Assembly (NCBI RefSeq): GCF_001514265.1
Contig: NZ_KQ948989.1
Span: forward strand, 682,001-746,000
Direction of reading: 5' to 3'
From: Streptomyces resistomycificus
Lineage (GTDB): Bacteria; Actinomycetota; Actinomycetes; Streptomycetales; Streptomycetaceae
DNA: 64,000 bases
The translations under genes were made by a program, and so were the position numbers. Under the pieces are notes generated by a model. It was not told the origin of the DNA. It saw only the letters and a program-made list of their open reading frames with translations, and did not search any database. Shown one piece after another: positions 19,525 through 27,976 of the stretch. Each line of letters opens with the position of its first letter. Position 1 is the stretch's first letter.

Positions 19525-21243
19525 GTGGCCGACTCCCTCCTCTTCAACCCCCGTACGTACGACCCGGCGCGGTTCGACCCCGAGACCCGCAGGTTGCTGC
19601 GTGCCACCGTCGACTGGTTCGAGGACCGCGGCAAGCGCAGGCTCATCGAGGACTACCGTTCCCGCGCCTGGCTGGCCGACTTCCTCGCGTTCGCAGCCAA
19701 GGAAGGGCTGTTCGCCACGTTCCTCACCCCGGCGTCCGCCGCCGGACGCGAGGGCCGGCGCTGGGACACGGCCCGGATCGCCGCCCTCAACGAGATCTTC
19801 GGGTTCTACGGGCTCGACTACTGGTACGCGTGGCAGGTGACCATCCTCGGTCTCGGACCGGTCTGGCAGAGCGACAACACCGCGGCGCGCACCCGTGCGG
19901 CAGAACTCCTCGCCCAGGGTGAGGTGTTCGCCTTCGGTCTCTCCGAGAAGACCCATGGCGCCGACATCTACTCCACCGACATGCTGCTGACGCCGGACGG
20001 CAGCGGCGGCTTCACGGCGACGGGCTCCAAGTACTACATCGGCAACGGCAATGCCGCCGGCCTCGTCTCGGTCTTCGGTCGACGCACCGACGTGGAGGGC
20101 CCCGACGGCTACGTGTTCTTCGCCGCGGACAGCCGCCACCCGGCCTATCACCTCGTGCAGAACGTCGTCGACTCCTCGAAGTACGTCAGTGAGTTCCGCC
20201 TCGAGGGTTACCCGGTGGGCCCGGACGACGTCCTGCACACCGGCCGCGCCGCCTTCGACGCCGCCCTCAACACCGTCAACGTCGGCAAGTTCAATCTCTG
20301 CACCGCCTCGATCGGCATCTGCGAGCACGCGATGTACGAGGCGGTGACCCACGCCCACAGCCGCATCCTTTACGGCCGCCCCGTCACCGCCTTCCCACAC
20401 GTGCGCCGCGAGCTGGCCGACGCGTACGTCCGTCTCGTCGGCATGAAGCTGTTCAGCGACCGCGCCGTCGACTACTTCCGCTCCGCCTCGCCGGACGACC
20501 GCCGCTACCTGCTCTTCAACCCGATGACGAAGATGAAGGTGACCACGGAGGGCGAGAAGGTCATCGACCTGATGTGGGACGTGATCGCCGCCAAGGGCTT
20601 CGAGAAGGACACCTACTTCGCCCAGGCCGCCGTCGAGATCAGGGGGTTGCCCAAGCTCGAGGGCACGGTCCACGTCAACCTGGCGCTGATCCTCAAGTTC
20701 ATGCGCAACCACCTCCTGAACCCGGCCGAGTTCGCGGCCGTACCGACCCGCCTCGACGCGGCCGACGACACGTTCCTCTTCGAACAGGGACCGGCTCGTG
20801 GCCTGGGCTCCGTGCGCTTCCACGACTGGCGCCCCGCCTACGACGCGTACGCCGGCGTGCCGAACGTCGCCCGGTTCCGCGAGCAGGCCGACGCCCTGTG
20901 CGAGTTCGTCGCCACCGCGGCCCCCGACGAGGAGCAGAGCCGCGACCTCGATCTTCTTCTCGCCGTGGGCCAGCTGTTCGCGCTGGTGGTGCACGGCCAG
21001 CTGATCCTGGAGCAGGCCCGCCTGACGGACCTTGACGAGGACGTGCTCGACGAGCTGTTCTCGGTCCTCGTCCGCGACTTCTCCGCCTTCGCCGTCGAAC
21101 TGCACGGCAAGGACTCCGCCACCGTGGATCAGCAGCGCTGGGCGCTCGGTGCCGTCCGGCGTCCCGTCGTCGACGAAGCGCGGTCGGGGCGCGTCTGGGA
21201 GCGCGTGGAGGCACTGTCCGGGGCGTACGAGATGGCGCCGTGA
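19525..21243 (+). CDS. Acyl-CoA dehydrogenase, long form (572 aa)
   Basis: FAD-dependent dehydrogenase of the acyl-CoA dehydrogenase superfamily, here ~572 aa instead of ~380-400. The central beta-domain is recognisable (FAFGLSEKTHGADIYSTDM, ATGSKYYIGNGNAAG), followed by the helical C-terminal domain (VGKFNLCTASIGICEHAMYEA) and an extra helical extension of about 150 residues. A GTG start with GGAAGG upstream was chosen. The substrate is unknown. It follows a PadR gene and ends in a strong hairpin, so it is probably monocistronic or co-transcribed only with the regulator. Confidence 0.88.
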   Translation: MADSLLFNPRTYDPARFDPETRRLLRATVDWFEDRGKRRLIEDYRSRAWLADFLAFAAKEGLFATFLTPASAAGREGRRWDTARIAALNEIFGFYGLDYWYAWQVTILGLGPVWQSDNTAARTRAAELLAQGEVFAFGLSEKTHGADIYSTDMLLTPDGSGGFTATGSKYYIGNGNAAGLVSVFGRRTDVEGPDGYVFFAADSRHPAYHLVQNVVDSSKYVSEFRLEGYPVGPDDVLHTGRAAFDAALNTVNVGKFNLCTASIGICEHAMYEAVTHAHSRILYGRPVTAFPHVRRELADAYVRLVGMKLFSDRAVDYFRSASPDDRRYLLFNPMTKMKVTTEGEKVIDLMWDVIAAKGFEKDTYFAQAAVEIRGLPKLEGTVHVNLALILKFMRNHLLNPAEFAAVPTRLDAADDTFLFEQGPARGLGSVRFHDWRPAYDAYAGVPNVARFREQADALCEFVATAAPDEEQSRDLDLLLAVGQLFALVVHGQLILEQARLTDLDEDVLDELFSVLVRDFSAFAVELHGKDSATVDQQRWALGAVRRPVVDEARSGRVWERVEALSGAYEMAP

Positions 21244-21643
21244 CAGTCCGCCTGGGGGGCTCGTCGCCACGCGACGGTCAGAGTCCTCGGGAGCATTAGC
21301 GCTCGCACTGTGGCCCTCCGCGCGACCTGCCGCGCGGAGGGCCACGGTACGTTGCGCCGGCTTCGCCACATACCCGCCGCGGTCGTCGCCATGGCGGGTA
21401 CCGGCGGGGTCATGCCCCTCGGCTCAGCAGGGCGGGCCGGACCGGTCCGGGCCCGTCAGGACTGAACGTCGACGACGGTTCGCACTCTGTGGGCCCGTTC
21501 AAGGTCCTGCTGAGTGCGCCGGTTGCCACGTCCCACCGTGTATCGGCGCGTCGCCGTTGCCGGTGGCCAGGCCGACGCGCCCTACGCGCGGATGGTGAAG
21601 CCCGGGCGGAGCGGAATCCCTCCCGCCGGATAGGGTTGGCCGG
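21244..21643. other. Spacer between acyl-CoA dehydrogenase and LysR gene, with rho-independent-type hairpin
   Basis: No gene seen. Apart from the hairpin at 21310-21345 the stretch holds GC-rich sequence without a convincing promoter; frames here lack family features. It separates the PadR/dehydrogenase unit from the LysR-led unit. Confidence 0.5.
21310..21345. terminator. Strong hairpin, 15-bp perfect stem
   Basis: GTGGCCCTCCGCGCG pairs perfectly with CGCGCGGAGGGCCAC around a 6-nt loop, 67 bp after the acyl-CoA dehydrogenase stop. There is no U-tract, which is normal for actinobacterial terminators. Confidence 0.8.
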
Positions 21644-22552
21644 GTGGAGATGCTGCACCTGCGATACTTCGTCGCCGTCGCCGAGGAACTGAACTTCACC
21701 GCCGCAGCCCGCAGACTGCACATGTCGACGCCCCCGCTGAGTCAGCGGATCAAGGATCTCGAGCACGAGATCGGGCACAGGTTGTTCGACCGCAGTACCC
21801 ACCACGTGATGCTCACCCCGGCCGGCGCCGCGCTGCTGCCCATCGCGCGCGACGTACTGGAGCAGGTCAACTCCATTCCCTGGCGGCTGCGCGAGGCCAT
21901 GCGGCCGCAGCGCGGCACCGTGTTCCTCGGCATGCCCGCCGGTGTTCACCCGGACCTGCGTGAACGGGTCAAGGCCCTCGCCGGTCGCGTCCGTGAGCGG
22001 TTCGAGCTCAAGCGCTGGCCCGGCGCCACCGCCGACCTGGTCAACGCCGTGCGCGACGGCAGACTCGCGTTGACGCTGGCCCGGCTCCCGGTCGCCGACC
22101 CGGCGCTGGAACAGCTGACGGTGATGTCGGAGCGGCTCGGCGCGGTGGTGCCGGCGGACCGGTTCGCCGAGCGGGACTCCATCGCACTGGCCGAGCTGAC
22201 CGACCTCCCCTACGTCGCCTCACCCGCGGAGATAACTCCGGCGTATTTCGACGAGCTCGACCGTCAGTTGTCGGAACTCGGGGTCAGGAAACGCATCAAG
22301 CTCACCAACACGGGCTTCGGCGCGGCCTCCGAAATCATTTCCTGCGGGCTGGCATTCTCCATTTCGATGCTCGACGCCAGAAGCCCCATGCAGGGTTACC
22401 GGGTGGAGAACGTGACCATTCTTCCCTTCTCGGATTTCCGGCCCCGCCTGGACACGGCCCTGCTCTGGCACCGTGAGCGCGCTCAAGGTGGCGACCTCGA
22501 AGAGCTCGTCGACGCCGCTCGTGACATCTTCGGTGAACCTCTCGATATCTGA
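21644..22552 (+). CDS. LysR-family transcriptional regulator (302 aa)
   Basis: N-terminal winged HTH (LHLRYFVAVAEELNFTAAAR, LSQRIKDLEHEIGHRLFDR) and a periplasmic-binding-like effector domain from about residue 90. The GTG start places the HTH at the usual position (V/M-E-M-L-H-L-R-Y-F). It precedes the acyl-CoA operon in the same direction by 153 bp; that gap contains the most AT-rich DNA nearby (about 22610-22690), consistent with a controlled promoter for the operon. Predicted activator of the downstream genes, inferred from position only. Confidence 0.93.
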   Translation: MEMLHLRYFVAVAEELNFTAAARRLHMSTPPLSQRIKDLEHEIGHRLFDRSTHHVMLTPAGAALLPIARDVLEQVNSIPWRLREAMRPQRGTVFLGMPAGVHPDLRERVKALAGRVRERFELKRWPGATADLVNAVRDGRLALTLARLPVADPALEQLTVMSERLGAVVPADRFAERDSIALAELTDLPYVASPAEITPAYFDELDRQLSELGVRKRIKLTNTGFGAASEIISCGLAFSISMLDARSPMQGYRVENVTILPFSDFRPRLDTALLWHRERAQGGDLEELVDAARDIFGEPLDI

Positions 22553-22705
22553 CAGGAATTGAGAGGGGGATCGCGTCCGGTCGCGTCCCGCGATGGTGTT
22601 ATCGCTGTGGTCATACCGCTGTTCGCAACAAGATCATTCCGTTTTTCTTCCTTCGCCACTAACTTCGATGACAGAGCAACGAAGCAGGGTGTGAAAGGAA
22701 GAACA

Positions 22706-23911
22706 ATGACGGACATCACCACGACCGGCACGACGACCGGCGCCGCGACCGAAACAACTGCCGACACCATCACCGGCCCCCTGGACGGTGTCCGCGTCAT
22801 CGACCTCTCCACGGTGGTGATGGGCCCGTACGCGGCCCAGATTCTGGGCGACCTCGGCGCCGACGTGATCAAGATCGAGTCGCCCGCCGACACCGTGCGA
22901 GTGGGCCAGTACCGCACCACGCCCGGCATGACCCCGCTCAGCCTCAACGTCAACCGCAACAAGCGCAGCGTCGAGCTCAACCTCAAGAACGAGGCCGAGC
23001 GCGCACAGGCCCTCGAACTGATCGACACCTCGGACGTGTTGATCACCAACATGCGCCCGAACGCGCTCAGCCGCCTGGGCATGACCTACGAAGACGTCGC
23101 CGAGCGCAACCCGGGCCTGGTCTACGCACACGCCCAGGGCTTCCGCAGCGACTCCGACCGGGTCGGGGACGCCGCCTACGACGAGACCGTGCAGGCTTCC
23201 TCCGGTCTGGTCGACATCGCCAACCGCGCGCTGGGCGAACCGGTCTACCTGCCGACCATCCTCGGCGACAAGGTCTCCTCGCTGACCATCGCCTACAGCG
23301 TCCTGGCAGCGCTGGTGCACCGCGACAAGACCGGGCAGGGCCAGCGGATCGAGATCCCCATGACGGACACGCTGATCGCGTTCAACCTGGTCGAGCACCT
23401 GTCCGGGCACGTGTACGAGCCCACGCAGGGCAGCACCGGGTTCCCGCTGTCCATGACCAAGGGACACCGGGCGGTGCGTACCAAGGACGGTCTCGCGTGT
23501 GTGATCCCCTACAACCCGCGCAACTTCCGCGACTTCTTCGCCGCCGCAGGGCGCCCGGACCTGGCCGCGGACCCGCGCGTCAACGGCGAGGCCATCGACG
23601 GCGCCGACCACGAGGCCCTGGCCGAGCTGATCGACCAGTGCGCTCCGGCGCTGACCACCGCTCAGTGGACCGAGGTGTGCAGCAAGCACAGCATCCCGAT
23701 GGCACCGGTGCTGGAGCTGGACCGGGCCCACGAGGACGAGTACGTCCGCGACGGCCACCTCCTCGACACCGTCGAGCACCCGACCGAGGGTTCCATCCGC
23801 ACCGTCGGCATCCCGGTGAGGTTCTCCGCCACGCCCGGCTCGATCCGCCGCCTCGCCCGGGTCCCTGGCCAGGACACCGCGGACGTGCTCGGTGAGCTGG
23901 CCACCCGCTGA
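22706..23911 (+). CDS. CaiB/BaiF-type (family III) CoA-transferase
   Basis: 401 aa, a usual family length. It transfers CoA from an acyl-CoA to a free acid, which would activate the substrate of this operon. Features are VIDLSTVVMGPYAAQILGDL, the downstream DVIKIESP, and a catalytic-Asp region around YDETVQASSGL, the position of the active-site aspartate in the family. The ATG at 22706 has AAAGGAAG 5 nt upstream; sequence between LysR and this codon does not look coding. The first ~25 residues are Thr-rich (TTTGTTTG) and precede the conserved domain. First gene of the operon reaching 27759. Confidence 0.92.
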   Translation: MTDITTTGTTTGAATETTADTITGPLDGVRVIDLSTVVMGPYAAQILGDLGADVIKIESPADTVRVGQYRTTPGMTPLSLNVNRNKRSVELNLKNEAERAQALELIDTSDVLITNMRPNALSRLGMTYEDVAERNPGLVYAHAQGFRSDSDRVGDAAYDETVQASSGLVDIANRALGEPVYLPTILGDKVSSLTIAYSVLAALVHRDKTGQGQRIEIPMTDTLIAFNLVEHLSGHVYEPTQGSTGFPLSMTKGHRAVRTKDGLACVIPYNPRNFRDFFAAAGRPDLAADPRVNGEAIDGADHEALAELIDQCAPALTTAQWTEVCSKHSIPMAPVLELDRAHEDEYVRDGHLLDTVEHPTEGSIRTVGIPVRFSATPGSIRRLARVPGQDTADVLGELATR

Positions 23912-23947
23912 GCCGACCGAACCGGTACTTCCGGCCACCGAGCAGGT

Positions 23948-23992
23948 GAACAGGCAACAAGCGAACAGGCGAGCAGGCGAGCAGGCGAACAG
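23948..23992. repeat. Short tandem repeats of GARCAGGC between CoA-transferase and hydratase genes
   Basis: Four in-register copies of an 8-bp unit (GAACAGGC or GAGCAGGC), plus degenerate flanking ones, in the 124-bp intergenic gap. Possibly replication slippage; no function is evident. Confidence 0.7.
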
Positions 23993-24035
23993 CACAGGGC
24001 ACCTGCCCGCCGCCAGAAGGAAGAAAGCAGAAGCC

Positions 24036-24827
24036 ATGAGCACCACCGAAGTACGCACCGACGTACGGACCGACATACGCACCGAACGAATCGGCTCCAC
24101 CCTGCTGATCACGATCGACCGCCCACAGGCGCGCAACGCGGTGAACGCCGCGGTCGCCACCGGCCTGGCTGCCGCGCTGGACGAACTGGAAGCCGACCCC
24201 GCGCTCCGCGTCGGCGTCCTGACCGGCGCGGACGGAACCTTCAGTGCCGGCATGGACCTCAAGGCCGCCCTGCGCGGCGAATCGCCCGAGGTGCCGGGCC
24301 GTGGCTTCGGCGGCCTGACCGAGGCGGGGCCGACGAAGCCGCTGATCGCCGCCGTCGAGGGCTGGGCCATGGGCGGCGGTTTCGAACTGGCCCTGGGCTG
24401 CGACCTGATCGTCGCCGCCGGCGACGCCAGGTTCGGTCTGCCCGAGGTCAAGCGCGGCCTGATCGCAGCGGGCGGCGGCGTGATCCGGCTGCCCAAGCGG
24501 ATCCCGTACCACCTGGCGATGGAGTTCCTGCTGACCGGCGAACCGGTCAGTGGTCGCCGGGCCGGCGACCTGGGCCTGGTCAACCGGGTCACCGACACGG
24601 GCGACGCCACCGCAGTGGCGCTGCAACTCGCCGAGCAGGTCGCGATGAACGCCCCGCTGGCGCTGGCCGCGGTGAAGGGGATCGTGCGCGCCGCCGACGG
24701 AGTGCCCGAGGCCGACGCGTTCGCCGTGCAGCGCGAGGAGATGGGCGACCTGACGGCCTCGGCCGACGTCCGCGAGGGCATGAACGCCTTCGCCGAGCGC
24801 CGCGCCCCGCAGTGGACGGGCGAGTGA
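24036..24827 (+). CDS. Enoyl-CoA hydratase/isomerase (crotonase family)
   Basis: 263 aa. Crotonase fold with the oxyanion-hole segments TFSAGMDLKAAL and EGWAMGGGFELALGCDL, and the FGLPEVKRGLIAAGGG motif. The first catalytic Glu of true hydratases would lie in the GGFELALG region and the second in LPEVKRGL; Glu is present in the latter. Likely hydrates the 2,3-enoyl-CoA made by the operon's dehydrogenase. The N-terminus is a repeat (VRTDVRTDIRT) before the domain begins at residue ~18. AGAAGGAAG lies upstream of the ATG. The stop is separated by 1 nt from the decarboxylase-like gene. Confidence 0.92.
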   Translation: MSTTEVRTDVRTDIRTERIGSTLLITIDRPQARNAVNAAVATGLAAALDELEADPALRVGVLTGADGTFSAGMDLKAALRGESPEVPGRGFGGLTEAGPTKPLIAAVEGWAMGGGFELALGCDLIVAAGDARFGLPEVKRGLIAAGGGVIRLPKRIPYHLAMEFLLTGEPVSGRRAGDLGLVNRVTDTGDATAVALQLAEQVAMNAPLALAAVKGIVRAADGVPEADAFAVQREEMGDLTASADVREGMNAFAERRAPQWTGE

Positions 24828-24828
24828 C

Positions 24829-25575
24829 ATGAGGGTCGAAGAAGTCCGCCGACACGTGACCACCCCGCTGACCAGCCCGGCGTTCGCGCCCGTCGTCCCG
24901 AGGTTCACCGACCGCGAGTACCTCAACATCGTCTATCGCACCGACGCCGAGGCCCTGCGCACCGTCGTCCCCGAACCTCTGCGGATCGACGAGCCGTTGG
25001 TCCGGTTCGAGGTCATGAGGATGGGCGACGTCAGCGGATACGGCCCCTACACCGAGTCCGGCCAGGCCATCCCGGTCAGCCTCGACGGCGAGCGGGGCGA
25101 GTACCTGCACGCGATGTACCTCGACAACTTCCCCGCGACCGCGTCCGGGCGCGAGGTCAGCGCCTACCCGAAGACGATCGGCGCGCCGAACCTCTACGTC
25201 GACCACGGCGTGCTGGTCGGCTCCCTGGACTACGGGACGCTGCGGGTCGCCACCGCGACCATGGGCTACAAGCACCACGAGCTCGACCGGCGCGAGGCCG
25301 AGGCCCAGATCACGGTGCCGACCTTCATGCTCAAGACGGTTGTGGGCTACGACGGTTCGCCACGGGTGCAGGAACTCGTCCGCACCGAGATCACCGACAT
25401 CGCGGTCAAGTGGGCCTACACCGGCCCGGCGAGGCTCCAGCTGTTCCAGCACGTCCTCGCCCCACTGGCCGACCTGCCGGTACGGGAGGTCGTCTCCGCG
25501 AGCCACATCCTCACCGACCTGACGCTCGGCGGAGTCAAGCCGGTCTACGACTACCTGGAAGGAAGGGCGTCATGA
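24829..25575 (+). CDS. Acetoacetate decarboxylase family protein, Lys116 replaced by Thr
   Basis: 248 aa, strongly similar to clostridial acetoacetate decarboxylase over its whole length (REVSAYPK, LVGSLDYGTLRVATATMG, ARLQLFQHVLAPL). The Schiff-base lysine is present at position 115 (SAYPKTIGAP), the same number as in the Clostridium acetobutylicum enzyme. The next residue, Lys116 there, which lowers the pKa of Lys115, is Thr here. It may decarboxylate a different beta-keto acid or act by a modified mechanism. Coupling to the next gene is tight (ATGA overlap at 25572-25575), suggesting it acts on the keto product of that dehydrogenase. Confidence 0.9.
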   Translation: MRVEEVRRHVTTPLTSPAFAPVVPRFTDREYLNIVYRTDAEALRTVVPEPLRIDEPLVRFEVMRMGDVSGYGPYTESGQAIPVSLDGERGEYLHAMYLDNFPATASGREVSAYPKTIGAPNLYVDHGVLVGSLDYGTLRVATATMGYKHHELDRREAEAQITVPTFMLKTVVGYDGSPRVQELVRTEITDIAVKWAYTGPARLQLFQHVLAPLADLPVREVVSASHILTDLTLGGVKPVYDYLEGRAS

Positions 25576-26555
25576 CACAGGAGTTGACGACACAGGAGTT
25601 GACGACACGCGAGTTCCGTAACGCCGCGGTGATCGGCGCCGGCACCATCGGACTGTCGTGGACGGCGCTGTTCGCCGGCCACGGACTGACCGTCCGGGTG
25701 ACCGACCCCCGGCCCGACCTCGCCGAGGCCGTCGCCGCGGCCCTGGACGACTTCGCCCCGCACCTCGCTGCCCGGGGCCTGGACGTCGAGGGCCTCGCCG
25801 ACCGGGTCCACGTCGCGGCCGATGTCGCCGAGGCGGTCCGGGACGCGGACGTCGTCCAGGAGAACGGCCCCGAACGCGTCGAGTTCAAGAAGGACCTGTT
25901 CGCGATCCTGGTCCGCGAAGCGCCGGCGCACGCACTGCTGCTGAGTTCGTCCTCGGCGATCCCGTCGACCGCGTTCACCGCGGAACTCGACGACGCGGGC
26001 CGGGTCCTCATCGGTCACCCGTTCAACCCGCCGCACCTGATCCCGCTGGTCGAGGTCGTCCCCGGTGAGCGGACCGGCGAGGACGCCGTCCAGGCCGCGG
26101 TGGACTTCTACACCCGCGTCGGCCGCACCCCGGTCGTCGAGCGCAAGGAGATCCCCGGCTTCGTCGGCAACCGCCTGCAGAACGTGCTCAGCCGTGAGGC
26201 GGTCCACCTCGTCGAACAGGGCGTGGTGACCCCCCAGGACCTCGACCGGGTGATGACGAACTCGCTCGGCATCCGCTGGTCGACGGTCGGGCCGTTCCTC
26301 GGCTCGCACCTGGGCGGTGGCCCCGGCGGCTACCGGCACATGGCCGGGCACATCGGCGCCTCGATGCGGCAGATGTGGGCGGACCTCGGCACCCCGTCCC
26401 AGAACGAGGAGGAACAGGAACGGCTCATCGAAGCCGTGGAAAAGGCTTACGGCTCCTCCACGTACTCGGAACTCACCGAGACGCGCGACCGCAGGCAACT
26501 CGCTGTCCTGTCCGCGCTGGACCGCGCCGACAAGGCCGACAAGGAGGAGAACTGA
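25572..26555 (+). CDS. 3-hydroxyacyl-CoA/3-hydroxy acid dehydrogenase (lambda-crystallin/carnitine dehydrogenase-like)
   Basis: 327 aa. NAD-binding Rossmann motif AAVIGAGTIGLSW, the catalytic-His region VLIGHPFNPPHLIPLVEV, and the helical C-terminal half beginning EIPGFVGNRLQNVL. The subgroup includes L-carnitine and L-gulonate 3-dehydrogenases as well as short-chain hydroxyacyl-CoA dehydrogenases; substrate not decided. The ATG overlaps the TGA of the preceding gene. The first 14 residues (TQELTTQELTTRE) come from a perfect 15-bp tandem duplication at 25575-25604. Paired with a beta-keto-acid decarboxylase-like protein, it plausibly oxidises a 3-hydroxy acid that is then decarboxylated. Confidence 0.9.
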   Translation: MTQELTTQELTTREFRNAAVIGAGTIGLSWTALFAGHGLTVRVTDPRPDLAEAVAAALDDFAPHLAARGLDVEGLADRVHVAADVAEAVRDADVVQENGPERVEFKKDLFAILVREAPAHALLLSSSSAIPSTAFTAELDDAGRVLIGHPFNPPHLIPLVEVVPGERTGEDAVQAAVDFYTRVGRTPVVERKEIPGFVGNRLQNVLSREAVHLVEQGVVTPQDLDRVMTNSLGIRWSTVGPFLGSHLGGGPGGYRHMAGHIGASMRQMWADLGTPSQNEEEQERLIEAVEKAYGSSTYSELTETRDRRQLAVLSALDRADKADKEEN

Positions 26556-26556
26556 G

Positions 26557-27759
26557 ATGACCACCACCATGGAACCCCTCGACGACCAGCTGGTCGCGGA
26601 CTTCTACGCCTACGAGACGCTGCTGCCGGACGAGGAGCGCAAGATCCTCCTCAAGGCCCGCGCCCTCATGCACGACGAGGTCAAGCCGCTGGTGAACGAG
26701 AACTGGGGCAAGGACCGGTTCCCGAAGGAGCTCGTCGGCATCTTCCGCGCGAGCGGGCTGGCCGGCCTGCCCTACGAGGGCTACGGCGAGCACCGGCCCG
26801 CCGTCAGCAACCTGCTCAGCGGCATGCTGGCGATGGAGATGGCTCGTACCGACGCCTCGGTGTCCACGTTCTTCGGCGTCCACAACGGACTCGCGATGTA
26901 CTCCGTCAACTCCGGCGGCAGCCAGGAACAGCGGGACCGCTGGCTCCCCGAGATGGCCGCGATGGACAAGATCGGCGCGTTCGCCATGACCGAGCCGCTC
27001 GGCGGATCCGACGTCGGGGGCGGCATGCGCACCACCGCCCGGCGAGACGGCGACACCTGGATCCTCAACGGCGCCAAGAAGTGGATCGGCAACGCGACCT
27101 TCGCCGACTACGTCGTGGTGTGGGCACGGGACGTCGACGACAACCACGTGAAGGGGTTCGTCGTCGAGAAGGGCACGCCCGGATTCGACCCGGTGAAGAT
27201 CGAGGGCAAGATCGCCTTCCGGATCGTGGAGAACGCCGAGATCACCCTGACCGACGTCCGGGTGCCGGAGGCGAACCGCCTGCAGAACATCAACTCCTTC
27301 CGCGACGTCGCGGAGATCCTGCGCGCCACCCGCGGCGGGGTCGCCTGGCAGGCGCTGGGCGTGATGATCGGCGCCTACGAACTCGCCCTGGACTACGCCA
27401 AGGAGCGCGAGCAGTTCGGCCGTCCGATCGCCCGCTTCCAGATGGTGCAGGACCTGCTGGTGAAGAGCCTGGGGAACATCACCGCCTCGTGGGGCATGCT
27501 GGTGCAGCTCGCCCGGCTGCAGGACGCCGGGATCTTCCGCGACGAACACTCCTCGCTGGCCAAGGCGTTCGTCACCACGCGGATGCGGGAGGTCGTCGCC
27601 TGGAGCCGGGAGATCTTCGGCGGCAACGGGATCGTGCTGGACTACGACATCGCGCGGTTCTTCGCCGACGCGGAGGCGATCTACTCCTTCGAGGGCACAC
27701 GGGAGATGAACACCCTGATCGTCGGCAAGTCGATCACCGGGCAGAGCGCCTTCGTATGA
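26557..27759 (+). CDS. Acyl-CoA dehydrogenase (glutaryl-CoA dehydrogenase-like), 400 aa
   Basis: Standard-length flavoprotein: FAMTEPLGGSDVGGGMRTTA and ILNGAKKWIGNATFADY in the beta-domain, YAKEREQFGRPIARFQMVQD, and the catalytic-base loop EAIYSFEGTREMN, in which Glu in FEGT is in the position of the base in glutaryl/medium-chain enzymes. Electrons go to ETF. AAGGAGGAG overlaps the end of the preceding gene 1 nt before the ATG context, giving tight coupling. Last gene of the operon, followed by a strong hairpin. The combination of CoA-transferase, dehydrogenase and hydratase recalls carnitine-type (Cai) gene sets, but the pathway is not proven. Confidence 0.93.
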   Translation: MTTTMEPLDDQLVADFYAYETLLPDEERKILLKARALMHDEVKPLVNENWGKDRFPKELVGIFRASGLAGLPYEGYGEHRPAVSNLLSGMLAMEMARTDASVSTFFGVHNGLAMYSVNSGGSQEQRDRWLPEMAAMDKIGAFAMTEPLGGSDVGGGMRTTARRDGDTWILNGAKKWIGNATFADYVVVWARDVDDNHVKGFVVEKGTPGFDPVKIEGKIAFRIVENAEITLTDVRVPEANRLQNINSFRDVAEILRATRGGVAWQALGVMIGAYELALDYAKEREQFGRPIARFQMVQDLLVKSLGNITASWGMLVQLARLQDAGIFRDEHSSLAKAFVTTRMREVVAWSREIFGGNGIVLDYDIARFFADAEAIYSFEGTREMNTLIVGKSITGQSAFV

Positions 27760-27790
27760 GCCGCAGACGCCCTGGCTCGGCCAGGACGAG

Positions 27791-27840
27791 CCGCAGGGGC
27801 CGTTCCTCGCATCCGACGACGCGAGGAACGGCCCCTGCGG
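27791..27840. terminator. Very strong hairpin, 20-bp perfect stem
   Basis: CCGCAGGGGCCGTTCCTCGC pairs without mismatch with GCGAGGAACGGCCCCTGCGG around a 10-nt loop. It lies between the convergent acyl-CoA operon and pntB, so it can serve as a bidirectional terminator. Confidence 0.88.
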
Positions 27841-27976
27841 TGTGCGACACAGCGCGTCGACGCCGCTCGCGCAGGTCACAGGCCGGGACGGGCACGCCGT
27901 GCCGCTCAACGCTCCGGAACGCTCAACCGGTCCTGGTGACGTCGGGCCGAACTCCCCTCAGTACCTTGCCTCCTGG

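Noticed and set aside
23580..24929. Very long minus-strand frames across the acyl-CoA operon
   Set aside because: Antisense shadows typical of high-GC coding DNA; they show no domain and overlap well-supported genes.
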